A DNA stretch of 64,000 nucleotides, from positions 930,001-994,000 of the forward strand of contig NZ_CP054142.1 of NCBI RefSeq assembly GCF_017893965.1. The letters run 5' to 3'. This document shows positions 43,068-50,961 of this stretch, piece after piece. The notes below the pieces were generated by a model. The model saw only the letters and a list, made by a program, of their open reading frames with translations, was not told where the DNA came from and searched no databases. A program made the translations under genes and the position numbers. The first letter of the stretch is position 1; each line of letters begins with the position of its first letter. Origin of the DNA: Treponema parvum (GTDB lineage Bacteria > Spirochaetota > Spirochaetia > Treponematales > Treponemataceae).

Positions 43068-44495
43068 ATGAGATCGTCATACACGGCTGAATTTGATTTT
43101 GCAAAATATTTAAATGAGATAAAAAGAGCGGAAACCATTTTATACGTGGGACACGTTTCCGCCGTAAACGGACTCGAAATTGAAAGCATAGGGCCGCGTT
43201 CTGTTATAGGTGAAATGTGTACTATCCGTATTCCGAGCACTAAGACCGAACTCATGGCCGAAGTTGTAGGACTTTCGGACACGACGGTTAAACTTACGGC
43301 TTTCGGAGACACAAAGGGAATTGAAGTGGGATGCGAAGTGGTCGCTTCAGGTAACGTTCTTCAAGTAGGCGTAGGGCCTAAGCTCTTAGGGCGCGTTATC
43401 GACGCTACCGGTAAGCCGTGCGACGGACTGGGCGACGTCGCTCCTGAAAAATTTTATCCTGCGGTAGCTTCTCCTCCCGATCCTATGACGCGAAAGGCTG
43501 TGGAAAGACGAATTTCTACGGGCGTCCGGGCGATAGATTCCCTTCTTGCCGTGGGTAAAGGGCAGCGAATGGGGATTTTTGCGGGATCGGGAGTGGGAAA
43601 GTCCACCCTAATAAGCATGATTGCTCGGAACACCGACGCCGATATAAATGTCATAGCCTTGATAGGCGAGCGCGGACGCGAAGTTTTGGATTTTATCAAG
43701 CGCGATCTGGGCAAGGAAGGGCTTAAGCGTTCGGTAGTCATAGTTGCGACGAGCGACCAGCCTTCAATATGCCGGCTCCGCGCAGCATACGTCGCTACGG
43801 CGGTAGCCGAATACTTTCGCGATCAGGGAAACGACGTAATGTTTATGTTTGATTCGGTCACGCGCTTTGCGCAGTCTCAGCGCGAAATCGGCCTTGCAAA
43901 CGGCGAACCGCCTGCGCAGCGCGGCTATCCTCCCAGCGTCTTTGACATGATACCCAAACTCCTTGAGCGCACCGGCACGAACGACAAGGGATCCATTACG
44001 GCTTTTTATACCGTCCTTGTGGACGGGGACGATATGAACGAACCGATCACCGACAAGGTAAGAGGAACTATTGACGGACACATCGTTTTAAGCCGCGCGC
44101 TGGCGCAAAAATACCATTTTCCCGCTATCGACGTTTTGCAGAGCATAAGCCGTCTTTCGCGCAGAGTTTCCGGACTGCAGACACGAAAAGCTTGCGGTGT
44201 CATAAGGGAGCTTATGGCGTCTTACGCCACGAACGAAACCCTTATAACCACAGGAAATTATCAAAAAGGAAATTCCGCATTTATCGACAGGGCGATTGAA
44301 AAACACGACGCTATTGAAAATTTTTTAAAGCAGGAAGAATTTGAAAAGTGTACGATGGAAGAAACTTTGACGCGGCTTTCCGAACTTTCCGAAATCGAAA
44401 TTCCGGAAGAAGAATTCAAAGACGACGCGGGAATGATGATAAGATCCGTCGCACAGATTGCGGACGAGGCCGCCGCAGCCGCCGCTGAAGAATGA
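43068..44495 (+). CDS. fliI: Flagellum-specific ATPase FliI
   Basis: F1-beta-like ATPase that energises or primes export of flagellar subunits. Walker A is GSGVGKSTLISMIAR (about 170), with IGERGREVLDFIKRDLG, Walker B-type DVMFMFDSVTRFAQSQREI and the catalytic-domain stretch GRTGTNDKGSITAFYTVLVDGDDMNEPI in a slightly altered form (ERTGTNDKGS). The acidic Ala-rich end (ADEAAAAAAEE) is unremarkable. About 475 residues. It overlaps fliJ by four bases. Confidence 0.96.
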   Translation: MRSSYTAEFDFAKYLNEIKRAETILYVGHVSAVNGLEIESIGPRSVIGEMCTIRIPSTKTELMAEVVGLSDTTVKLTAFGDTKGIEVGCEVVASGNVLQVGVGPKLLGRVIDATGKPCDGLGDVAPEKFYPAVASPPDPMTRKAVERRISTGVRAIDSLLAVGKGQRMGIFAGSGVGKSTLISMIARNTDADINVIALIGERGREVLDFIKRDLGKEGLKRSVVIVATSDQPSICRLRAAYVATAVAEYFRDQGNDVMFMFDSVTRFAQSQREIGLANGEPPAQRGYPPSVFDMIPKLLERTGTNDKGSITAFYTVLVDGDDMNEPITDKVRGTIDGHIVLSRALAQKYHFPAIDVLQSISRLSRRVSGLQTRKACGVIRELMASYATNETLITTGNYQKGNSAFIDRAIEKHDAIENFLKQEEFEKCTMEETLTRLSELSEIEIPEEEFKDDAGMMIRSVAQIADEAAAAAAEE

Positions 44496-44923
44496 AAAAA
44501 TTTGATTTTCCGCTTGAAAAAATTCTTAAACTTAGGCGCTTTCAGCAGGAGCAGGCTGAAATAGAGCTTGGAAAAGCTCTGCAGGAAGAGCAGGCTATTC
44601 AAAACAAACTCGATTCTATTGCGCGACAGCACGCGGCGGCTGCGGCGAATATCAAAGGGTCTTTAGACTTTGAAGTTATAAGTTCCGCTCAGCAGTTTTT
44701 TCGTTTGCTTGAAATTCAAAAAGAAGCTCTGCTGAACGATTTGGCTGAGGCCAAACTTGTAAGCGAGCAAAAACGCCGCGTCCTTCAGGAAAAAATGAAA
44801 AAGACGGCTTCTCTTGAAAAACTCGGGGAAGAAGAATATGAAAAATACAGACGGGAATCGTTTCGTGAAGAAGAAGCCGTCGTCGACGATATAATAAATT
44901 CCCACTTCGGCAGAAAAAACTGA
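44492..44923 (+). CDS. fliJ: Flagellar export protein FliJ
   Basis: A 143-residue coiled-coil chaperone-like protein of the export apparatus. It starts FDFPLEKILKLRRFQQEQAEIELGKAL, a good match to the FliJ N-terminus, and is helical throughout. Position directly after fliI with an ATGA overlap supports the call. It is the last flagellar gene here; the next gene is on the opposite strand, and no clear terminator lies in the 63-base gap. Confidence 0.91.
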   Translation: MKKFDFPLEKILKLRRFQQEQAEIELGKALQEEQAIQNKLDSIARQHAAAAANIKGSLDFEVISSAQQFFRLLEIQKEALLNDLAEAKLVSEQKRRVLQEKMKKTASLEKLGEEEYEKYRRESFREEEAVVDDIINSHFGRKN

Positions 44924-44986
44924 AAACCGCTGCAAAGCTCCTGTGCGGATTGCATTATTCTGCACGGACTCGCGCGGCTGTCCCTG

Positions 44987-46642
44987 CTAATAGTGAAATG
45001 CGCTTCCTCCAATGAATTCGCGTATTATCGAGCGGTCGGGCACGTCTGTCGGCGGAATAGGCGAAAAATTGCTCAAAAAACCTAAAAGCCTTGACGCTTC
45101 CGAGTATTCCTTTTGATGCGGTTTTACCGCGCGCAGCAACGGTTCTGCAAATATTTTTAGAACGGAAAGTTCGTAATCCAGCGCCGTGTTAAGCATTGCG
45201 TCCGCATTCCCTTGGAACGGAAAGATATGAAGTTTTTCGCCCCTTTGCACGTTGTCCCACATGAATATCGTCTCTGCGGCGCTTTTCCCCCTAAATTGCG
45301 CGTCTCTGACTATGCGCCGTATCAGGCGGTTGTCGCTCGTCGAAATGCGGTTGTGGTCGTCAAGATTTAACTGAGTGAGAGCCGAAAGGTAGATCTTGAA
45401 TTTGAGGTCTGGGTTTATAAGGGGAGTGAGTTTATCGTTCAGACCGTGAATGCCTTCAATGATGAGAACGTCGTTGTCTGAGATCTGCATCTTTGTTCCG
45501 TCATAGAAGCGTTTGCCGGCGGTAAAGTCATACATGGGCATGTTGACTTCTCTACCTGAAAACAGATCATTTAGAAGTCCGTTCAAAAGAGGAATATCCA
45601 AGGCCTCAAGGCATTCGTAATCGTAGTTTCCATCTTTATCTTTCGGATTTTTATCGCGCCCAACATAAAAACTGTCAAGGCTTATAAGCTGGGGATGATA
45701 GCCTATGGCCTGCAGCTGTAAAGCGAGCTTTTTTGAAGTTGTGGTTTTGCCCGAACTTGAAGGCCCCGCTATGAGTATAACCTTAACATGAGACCTCTCA
45801 TGTATTTGATCTGCAATGTCTGCGATGCATTTAGTCTGGAACGTTTCGTTTATGTTTATAAAATCGTTTATTTTACGGTTTTTTATAAGCTCGTTAAGAG
45901 AAGCTGCCGACGTAACGCCGATTTGTTTTCCCCATTCTTTATAGCGTTTATAGATCGAAAAAAGCGTAGGAATATCGCGGAAAGAAGGAATTTCCTGAGG
46001 TTTCCCCGTCGTTGGAAAGCGGAGCAGAAAACCTTCGCCGTAGGGCATCAGGTCGAAATATTTTAAAAACCCGGTAGAAAAGACGAGCGGGCCAAAAAAC
46101 ATATCGGAAAAATCACCCAGAGTATTCATTCTGACGTATGGAGGGCTTATGCAGTCGAGCTGTTTGCAAGTTTCGGTGAGTTTCAGTTTTGTAAAAAGCT
46201 CTACGGCGTCGTGATAAGATACGGTTGTGGTTTCGATTTTGCGGTCTTTGCCGACGATATTCGCCATTTCCTTTTTCAGACCGTCTATTTCTTCCTGCCG
46301 GATGCGGCGGCCCGTGTCCAGGGTATAGTAATAGCCGTATCCAAGGCTGTGTCCTACGAGTAAGTGCGACTGCGGAAAAAGATTGTGGGCCGCCGCCGCA
46401 AGCAAAAAGCACAGGGATCGCCTGTAGACGGCCGCTCCGTACTTGCTGTTGGCATATATGGGTTCAACACAGGCGTTGTATAAAATCGGTTGCCCCAGAG
46501 AAAAAATTTCGTTGTTGACGGCGACGGCTAAAATAGGCTGCGCCGTTTTTTCAAAATCATTAAGAAATTCAAAAGCCGTCGTTCCTCTCGGAAGCTGTAA
46601 TTCCTTTCCCGACGGAAAAGTTATTTTTATCTTATTCATCAT
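44987..46642 (-). CDS. Uridine kinase-like P-loop kinase with N-terminal TGS/ThrRS-like region
   Basis: A 551-residue two-part protein. The first 60 residues resemble a TGS domain (TFPSGKELQLPRGTTAFEFL) and the next 150 resemble the threonyl-tRNA-synthetase second additional domain (HSLGYGYYYTLDTGRRIRQEEI). The second half is a uridine kinase/phosphoribulokinase-type P-loop kinase with IAGPSSSGKTTTSKKLALQL, LISLDSFY and DNDVLIIEGIHGLND. Such fusions exist in treponemes and some Firmicutes and are usually annotated as uridine kinase; the real substrate is uncertain. Its ATG overlaps the upstream stop (ATGA). Confidence 0.88.
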   Translation of the reverse strand: MMNKIKITFPSGKELQLPRGTTAFEFLNDFEKTAQPILAVAVNNEIFSLGQPILYNACVEPIYANSKYGAAVYRRSLCFLLAAAAHNLFPQSHLLVGHSLGYGYYYTLDTGRRIRQEEIDGLKKEMANIVGKDRKIETTTVSYHDAVELFTKLKLTETCKQLDCISPPYVRMNTLGDFSDMFFGPLVFSTGFLKYFDLMPYGEGFLLRFPTTGKPQEIPSFRDIPTLFSIYKRYKEWGKQIGVTSAASLNELIKNRKINDFININETFQTKCIADIADQIHERSHVKVILIAGPSSSGKTTTSKKLALQLQAIGYHPQLISLDSFYVGRDKNPKDKDGNYDYECLEALDIPLLNGLLNDLFSGREVNMPMYDFTAGKRFYDGTKMQISDNDVLIIEGIHGLNDKLTPLINPDLKFKIYLSALTQLNLDDHNRISTSDNRLIRRIVRDAQFRGKSAAETIFMWDNVQRGEKLHIFPFQGNADAMLNTALDYELSVLKIFAEPLLRAVKPHQKEYSEASRLLGFLSNFSPIPPTDVPDRSIIREFIGGSAFHY

Positions 46643-47502
46643 TTTTCGTAGTGCTTTATGAGTGCCTGAGTTCCGAGGTCTCCGTTGCCTTCTTTTTCAA
46701 GTTTTTTATAATTTGAGAGCACACAGCTTAGGACGTCGAGATGCAGTCCACTTTTTTCGGCTTCCTCCAGTGCGAGCGACATATCTTTTACGAAGTGCTT
46801 TAAAAAAAAGCTGGGAGTAAAATCTTTGTTTATGATCTTTTCACCTAAAAAATCGAGCTGTTTGCTTCCCGCCGCTCCTGATGATATGGACTTTAGAAGG
46901 ACATTTGCGTCAAGTCCCTTTGCCTGTGCGTAAGACAGAGCTTCGCATACGCCCGACAGATTGCCGGCTATCATGATTTGGTTTGCCATTTTTGCATGCT
47001 GACCGCATCCGGCCCTGCCTTGATAATTTATATTCGTTCCCATGGCTTTAAACAGGGGCATGCATGTTTCAAAATCTTTTTTATCTCCTCCAACGAGGAT
47101 CGAAAGCGTTCCGTTTTTAGCTCCCGTTTCTCCGCCTGTAACCGGCGCATCGAGCACGTGCAAGCCTTTTTTGCTTCCCGCATTGTATAATTTTTCTGCT
47201 AGGGTAGGACTTGTGGTTGTCATGTCGATAAGATATGCACCTTTTTCCGCGCTGTCCATAATGTTGCCCGGCGAAAAATATACTTCTTCAACGTCTTTGG
47301 GGAATCCTACGATAGTGATGACGGCTTCGCAGCTTTTTACGCAGTCCGCTATGGTAGCATGAAACGACGCTCCTTCTTTGATAAGATCCGACACCTTTTC
47401 TTTGGAGCGCGCGTATATGCGCATTTCAAATCCCGCTTTCATAAGATTTCTTATCATGGATCTTCCCATAATACCTGCGCCGATAAATCCTATTTTTTTC
47501 AT
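46639..47502 (-). CDS. NAD(P)-dependent beta-hydroxyacid dehydrogenase (3-hydroxyisobutyrate dehydrogenase family)
   Basis: A 287-residue oxidoreductase. The N-terminal Rossmann motif is IGFIGAGIMGRSMIRNLMKAG, the substrate-binding loop is LDAPVTGGETGAKNGTLSILVGG, and the catalytic helix is GCGQHAKMANQIMIAGNL with Lys in the family position. The family covers 3-hydroxyisobutyrate, tartronate semialdehyde and glyoxylate/succinic semialdehyde reductases; the substrate cannot be assigned. I start at the ATG at 47502, six bases after GGAGG; a Met at 47514 lies upstream of that ribosome site. Co-transcribed with the kinase gene. Confidence 0.92.
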   Translation of the reverse strand: MKKIGFIGAGIMGRSMIRNLMKAGFEMRIYARSKEKVSDLIKEGASFHATIADCVKSCEAVITIVGFPKDVEEVYFSPGNIMDSAEKGAYLIDMTTTSPTLAEKLYNAGSKKGLHVLDAPVTGGETGAKNGTLSILVGGDKKDFETCMPLFKAMGTNINYQGRAGCGQHAKMANQIMIAGNLSGVCEALSYAQAKGLDANVLLKSISSGAAGSKQLDFLGEKIINKDFTPSFFLKHFVKDMSLALEEAEKSGLHLDVLSCVLSNYKKLEKEGNGDLGTQALIKHYEK

Positions 47503-47597
47503 ATTTACCTCCATGAATTTTACGGAAAAATCATTGCGATATTTGCCGATGAAAACTCAAACTGTGCGCAAGGCAGCTTAGGCACGGGACAACAAAA

Positions 47598-47669
47598 TAG
47601 AGCGTACTGGATTTGAACCAGTGACTTCTACCGTGTGAAGGTAGCACTCTACCACTGAGTTAACGCTCC
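47598..47669 (-). tRNA. tRNA-Val (anticodon CAC)
   Basis: The minus strand folds as a 72-base tRNA: acceptor GGAGCGT with ACGCTCT (one G-U pair), D stem ACTC/GAGT, anticodon stem CTACC/GGTAG with loop TTCACAC (anticodon CAC, reading GUG), five-base variable loop, T stem ACTGG/CCAGT with loop TTCAAAT, discriminator A. CCA is not encoded. Confidence 0.95.
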
Positions 47670-47684
47670 GAAAGTATATATTCT

Positions 47685-47713
47685 AGTATTGCAAAATAGT
47701 CGTATTTTGTCAA
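47685..47713 (-). promoter_or_regulatory. Predicted promoter of tRNA-Val
   Basis: On the minus strand a perfect TTGACA (47713-47708), 17-base spacer and AATACT (47690-47685), 15 bases before the first tRNA base. Confidence 0.6.
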
Positions 47714-47869
47714 TTTAGTGAAACGGATTATCGGCGCAGATTTGCACGAAACCTGCGACAAGTTGCCGCTCGTAACACCTGTAACAGTTGATAAGTTATG
47801 TTAAACATCGACCTGACCGTCCCGTGTGCGGACAGCAGTTCTGCGCTCGGATTTCAGCCCTGCGCGGTG

Positions 47870-47898
47870 TTGTTTATAAGTGAATTGCCGTATATACT
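47870..47898 (+). promoter_or_regulatory. Predicted promoter of the Fur-family regulator gene (leaderless arrangement)
   Basis: TTGTTT (47870-47875), 17-base spacer, TATACT (47893-47898). The regulator ATG at 47906 lies seven bases after the -10 element and has no ribosome binding site, so the message may begin at the start codon. The rest of the 47714-47869 gap shows nothing I can support. Confidence 0.5.
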
Positions 47899-47905
47899 TA
47901 TTTTT

Positions 47906-48319
47906 ATGAGAGCGGACGGATATCAGACAAAGGGCAAGATAAGGATTCTTTCATTTTTGGAGTCAAAAAAAGATACGGCTGTTTCCGTTCAAGATATCGC
48001 TTCTTATCTTAACAAACACGGCGAAGATACATGTATCACTACGATCTATCGGCGGCTTGAAAAATTGATCAACGAGCGAAAGGTCATAAGGCACACGGCG
48101 GAAGACGGAAAAAAGAGCCTGTTTCAATACATTGCGGACGATACCGGCTGTCTTCATCATCTTCATGTTCAATGCACTTCATGTCTGAAAATAATACATC
48201 TTGACTGCGACGATTCCGAAGAATTTATCCGCCATCTTTCTTCCAAACACGGAATCGCGCTCGATTGCAAAAAAACCGTTTTATACGGTCTTTGTGAAGA
48301 GTGCGGTAAAAAAATATGA
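47906..48319 (+). CDS. Fur/Zur-family metal-responsive repressor
   Basis: About 137 residues. The N-terminal winged helix has SVQDIASYLNKHGEDTCITTIYRRLEKL, the Fur-family DNA-binding pattern. The C-terminal dimerisation domain has metal-site residues HHLHVQC and two CxxC pairs (CTSC and CEEC) forming the structural zinc site. Its place immediately before znuA, whose promoter carries two palindromes, suggests a zinc repressor (Zur); iron or manganese specificity cannot be excluded from sequence. I prefer the ATG at 47906; the frame extends to 47798, but that stretch is not Fur-like and covers the likely promoter. Confidence 0.88.
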   Translation: MRADGYQTKGKIRILSFLESKKDTAVSVQDIASYLNKHGEDTCITTIYRRLEKLINERKVIRHTAEDGKKSLFQYIADDTGCLHHLHVQCTSCLKIIHLDCDDSEEFIRHLSSKHGIALDCKKTVLYGLCEECGKKI

Positions 48320-48354
48320 GCCGTTAAAAAATCACCGAAATTTTTCAATATGAA

Positions 48355-48383
48355 TTGACACAAATTTTTTTTTGTAGTATAAA
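48355..48383 (+). promoter_or_regulatory. Predicted sigma70 promoter of znuA
   Basis: Perfect TTGACA (48355-48360), 17-base spacer and TATAAA (48378-48383), one mismatch. The predicted start lies inside the first of two palindromic operators. Confidence 0.82.
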
Positions 48384-48384
48384 A

Positions 48385-48423
48385 TGCAAGTCGTTTGCAT
48401 ATTAAAAATGCAAATAGTTTGCA
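48385..48423 (+). promoter_or_regulatory. Two palindromic repressor sites overlapping the znuA transcription start
   Basis: TGCAAG-TCG-TTTGCA (48385-48399) and TGCAAA-TAG-TTTGCA (48409-48423), start to start 24 bases. The second is a perfect 6-3-6 palindrome; the first has one mismatch. They sit directly after the -10 element, the position of a repressor, and the obvious candidate is the Fur/Zur-type protein encoded upstream. Confidence 0.82.
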
Positions 48424-48446
48424 AATTATATTTTGAGGTGATTATA

Positions 48447-49475
48447 ATGAAAAAGAAATTACTTTTATCGCTCGTTTGTTTCAGTTTGATTTTTGCCGGA
48501 ACCTTTTGTTTCGCGGCTGAAGTAAAGAATCCCGCTTTTACTAAGGCTGGGAAGATCAAAGTTGTTACTACAATATTTCCCATATACGATTGGGTAAAAA
48601 ATATTGCAGGAGAAAATGTTGATCTTACTTATCTGCTTGAAGGCGGCGTCGACCTGCACAGCTGGCAGCCTTCGGCGCAAGATATGGTAAAAATCACTAC
48701 GTCCGACGTATTTATTTATGTGGGCGGGGAATCGGACGCTTGGGCGGAAAACGCTCTTAAAAATGCGATGAACAAAGACCTTATTGCCGTTAACCTTATG
48801 GACATGCTGGCCGATAAGGTGCGGACGGAAGAAATTGTAGAAGGAATGCAGGCGGCCGAACACGATCATGATCATGATGATGATCACGAACACGATATTG
48901 CCGATGATTCGGAACATGATCACGATGATGAAGAAGAAGAATATGACGAACATGTGTGGCTTTCTTTAAAAAATGCGGCGGCCGTGTGCGACGGACTTTC
49001 CGAGATATTTTGCAGCCTTTTGCCGTCAAAAGCCGATACGATCCGCAGCAGCGCCGGCGCTTACATAAAAAAACTTTCGGATTTGGACAAAGAATATGAG
49101 CGGACTATTAAAAACTCAAAGAAAAAAGTCATTTTAGTTGCGGATCGTTTTCCGTTTCGTTACCTTGTGGACGATTATGATCTTGATTATTATGCGGCTT
49201 TCGTAGGATGTTCGGCAGAAACTGAAGCAAGCTTTAAGACCGTCGCGTTTCTTTCAGGCAAGTCCGACGAATTGGGTTTGAACGTGATCCTTGTTATGGA
49301 AAAATCCGACAAAAAAATTGCCGATACGGTCATTAAAAACAGCAGGAAAAAAGATAAAAAGATAATGACGCTGGATTCAATGCAGTCGGTTACGGCAAAA
49401 CAGGTGGCCGACGGCGCGTCGTATTATGAGATTATGAAAGAAAATCTTGCCGTGCTTAAAAAAGCTTTGAATTAG
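48447..49475 (+). CDS. znuA: Zinc ABC transporter substrate-binding protein ZnuA
   Basis: A 342-residue cluster A-I metal-binding protein. The signal peptide ends near CFAAE. Mature motifs are KVVTTIFPIYDWVKNIAG, the first ligand His in VDLHSWQPSAQD, a His/Asp/Glu-rich loop at about 135-165 typical of zinc rather than manganese receptors, DEHVWLS (second His), and a back half with DRFPFRYLVDDYDL. The ATG at 48447 is six bases after GAGGTG; a longer frame to 48384 runs through the operators. No znuB or znuC follows: the next DNA is an insertion sequence. The permease and ATPase must be elsewhere or missing. Confidence 0.94.
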   Translation: MKKKLLLSLVCFSLIFAGTFCFAAEVKNPAFTKAGKIKVVTTIFPIYDWVKNIAGENVDLTYLLEGGVDLHSWQPSAQDMVKITTSDVFIYVGGESDAWAENALKNAMNKDLIAVNLMDMLADKVRTEEIVEGMQAAEHDHDHDDDHEHDIADDSEHDHDDEEEEYDEHVWLSLKNAAAVCDGLSEIFCSLLPSKADTIRSSAGAYIKKLSDLDKEYERTIKNSKKKVILVADRFPFRYLVDDYDLDYYAAFVGCSAETEASFKTVAFLSGKSDELGLNVILVMEKSDKKIADTVIKNSRKKDKKIMTLDSMQSVTAKQVADGASYYEIMKENLAVLKKALN

Positions 49476-49484
49476 TTTGAACTT

Positions 49485-49527
49485 ACACGCGGCGCACAAG
49501 GCGAGATTTCGCCAGCGCGCCGCGTGT
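49485..49527 (+). terminator. Large hairpin after znuA
   Basis: Perfect 11-bp outer stem (ACACGCGGCGC with GCGCCGCGTGT) enclosing a second small stem (GGCGA/TCGCC). It starts ten bases after the znuA stop. There is no T-tract, so it may protect the message rather than terminate. Confidence 0.55.
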
Positions 49528-49541
49528 GGTAATGGCGGATT

Positions 49542-49553
49542 CAATGCGAGTCC
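49542..49553 (+). repeat. 12-bp direct repeat flanking the insertion sequence, left copy
   Basis: CAATGCGAGTCC, identical to 50915-50926 on the other side of the element. Seven bases (CGTATTT) lie between this copy and the first terminal repeat word. Likely a target-site duplication. Confidence 0.65.
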
Positions 49554-49619
49554 CGTATTTCCTCAAATAAAAATCTAACCCAAAGGATTTAGGTTCCTCA
49601 AGTAAAAATCTAACCGTAG

Positions 49620-49841
49620 CTATTTTGACCAAGGGACAGCCATAGAGATAAGCGTACTTTGGAGCTGTTGTGTTTTCTCAAGCAACAGTTGCAAATCCAA
49701 GTTGACCATTCTCCGTCTCAGTTCCTCTTTTTCAGCAGGGCTCAGTTCCTTGCTTTCCATAAGCCTTCGGTAAGGAGTCTTAGCAGTATCATATTTTTTT
49801 ATAACCTTTGCGTCTATTCGTGCCTTAGCGATAATCTTCAT
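49620..49841 (-). pseudogene. Transposase C-terminal part in the -1 frame
   Basis: A 73-residue frame (begins MKIIAKARIDAKVIKKYD, then TPYRRLMESKELSPAEKEEL) that continues the transposase after its early stop. The junction lies at a run of seven Ts followed by four Cs on the minus strand (49855-49845). A -1 shift there joins the two frames without loss. It is either a disabled gene or the product of ribosomal slippage; no independent ribosome site is visible. Confidence 0.75.
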
Positions 49842-50821
49842 CGAGGGGAAAAAAAGTTGACGAGCTTGTTATAGTATTCATACAGCTCTGCCATGACTTC
49901 TCGAGTTTCTTCTCCTTCAAAGCGGTAATAGCCGACAATTCTTCGTACCACACTGTCATTTTTCTGCTCGACAAAGCAATTGTCATTCTTTTTGTATTCT
50001 CTACCTCTGGTAAATACAACCTTATGCTCTTGGCACCATTGCAACAGCTGAGTATTTTTGAACTCACCTCCGTTATCACTGTCGATGCCTTTCATCTTAA
50101 ACGGTAATTTTTCTTTTACATCAGCGACCGCTTCTTTTGTCCAGCGTTGGGCTTTGTTCAACAGAGCCCTGTTTTCCGTCCATCCTGAATGCACGTCGGT
50201 GAGTGTGAGCGTACAAACATACTGACCTTCGCTCCTCATACCACAATGAGCGACCGTGTCGGCTTCAAAAAAACCCGGTTTTTTCTCGTCCCAATTGAAA
50301 TAGGTGCGTATGGGAATAAGCTTATTCAGATTTTTTGCAGGACGTGTGGTTGAAATACCGCAGATTGAATGTTTTGGGATTTCCGGCTTGAGAATCCTTG
50401 CGACCGTTGCGCTTGATATGGCGCTTAGTTTAAGCTTGAGTTGTTCATCATAGCCTGCCTTTTGAGCAAAGTAGTCGATGTTGTCGCGGATGAACGGAAC
50501 AAGGCGTTTTGCACACAGATACATCGATAAAATCCACAGGCGAATAACTTCCTGTTGTACGTTTTGACAGTAGTATTTTTCATAGCGCCGCTTTTTGCGT
50601 ACTTTCGTAATGACCTGCACGCTCTTTTTTTCAACGTTGTTAAAGTGTGTTATTTTTATGTACGCCGTGTTTTTCAAAATGTGGATGGCATACTTTCGGT
50701 TGTAGCCGGTGGTTGCAATGAACTCATCGATGATTTTCGTCTTGTGCTTTTTGCTTGCCGTACAGTAGCGTTTTGCCGTTTCTTCGGTTAATTTCTGTTT
50801 CGTTTTCATGTCTAACCCCAT
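49838..50821 (-). CDS. Integrase-core (DDE) transposase, main frame
   Basis: A 327-residue transposase with an N-terminal helix-turn-helix region (FIATTGYNRKYAIHILKNT) and an rve integrase core. The DDE residues are D in GFFEADTVAHCG, D in KGIDSDNGGEF and E in NCFVEQKNDSVVRR. The frame ends at NFFSPR just after a T7 tract, where homologous proteins of this kind continue; the rest is in the -1 frame downstream. The start ATG has GAAGG upstream and overlaps the right inner end region. All three catalytic residues lie in this frame, so it might still be active. Confidence 0.88.
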   Translation of the reverse strand: MGLDMKTKQKLTEETAKRYCTASKKHKTKIIDEFIATTGYNRKYAIHILKNTAYIKITHFNNVEKKSVQVITKVRKKRRYEKYYCQNVQQEVIRLWILSMYLCAKRLVPFIRDNIDYFAQKAGYDEQLKLKLSAISSATVARILKPEIPKHSICGISTTRPAKNLNKLIPIRTYFNWDEKKPGFFEADTVAHCGMRSEGQYVCTLTLTDVHSGWTENRALLNKAQRWTKEAVADVKEKLPFKMKGIDSDNGGEFKNTQLLQWCQEHKVVFTRGREYKKNDNCFVEQKNDSVVRRIVGYYRFEGEETREVMAELYEYYNKLVNFFSPR

Positions 50822-50914
50822 TTTGCCCTTCCTTCGGGCTTCTATTGTGACTCAGATTTGGGTTAGATTTTTACGTGATTCACCGCTTTTTTTTCGGTTA
50901 GATTTTACGTGAGG

Positions 50915-50926
50915 CAATGCGAGTCC
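50915..50926 (+). repeat. 12-bp direct repeat flanking the insertion sequence, right copy
   Basis: CAATGCGAGTCC, directly abutting the right terminal repeat and directly followed by the uvrA -35 element at 50927. Confidence 0.65.
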
Positions 50927-50955
50927 TTGAGAAAGCGTTTGAATTTTACTATACT
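50927..50955 (+). promoter_or_regulatory. Predicted promoter of uvrA (leaderless arrangement)
   Basis: TTGAGA (50927-50932), 17-base spacer and TATACT (50950-50955). The uvrA ATG at 50962 starts six bases after the -10 element and lacks a ribosome binding site, so +1 probably coincides with the start codon. Confidence 0.6.
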
Positions 50956-50961
50956 TATGTA

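Larger units (their letters stand above)
49561..50914 (-). mobile_element. Insertion sequence with a DDE transposase and doubled inverted ends
   Basis: About 1.35 kb. The terminal word CCTCAMRTAAAAATCTAACC occurs twice at the left (49561-49580, 49596-49615) and twice, inverted, at the right (50861-50880, 50896-50914), in each case 35 bases apart. A 12-bp direct repeat flanks the whole. It carries one transposase in two frames. It separates znuA from uvrA and ends next to the uvrA promoter. Confidence 0.85.

Noticed and set aside
47798-47905. N-terminal extension of the Fur-family protein
   Set aside because: The extension is not Fur-like and covers a good predicted promoter; the ATG at 47906 gives a normal 137-residue protein.
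48384-48446. Longer ZnuA start
   Set aside because: The extension reads through both palindromic operators and precedes a strong GAGGTG site for the ATG at 48447.
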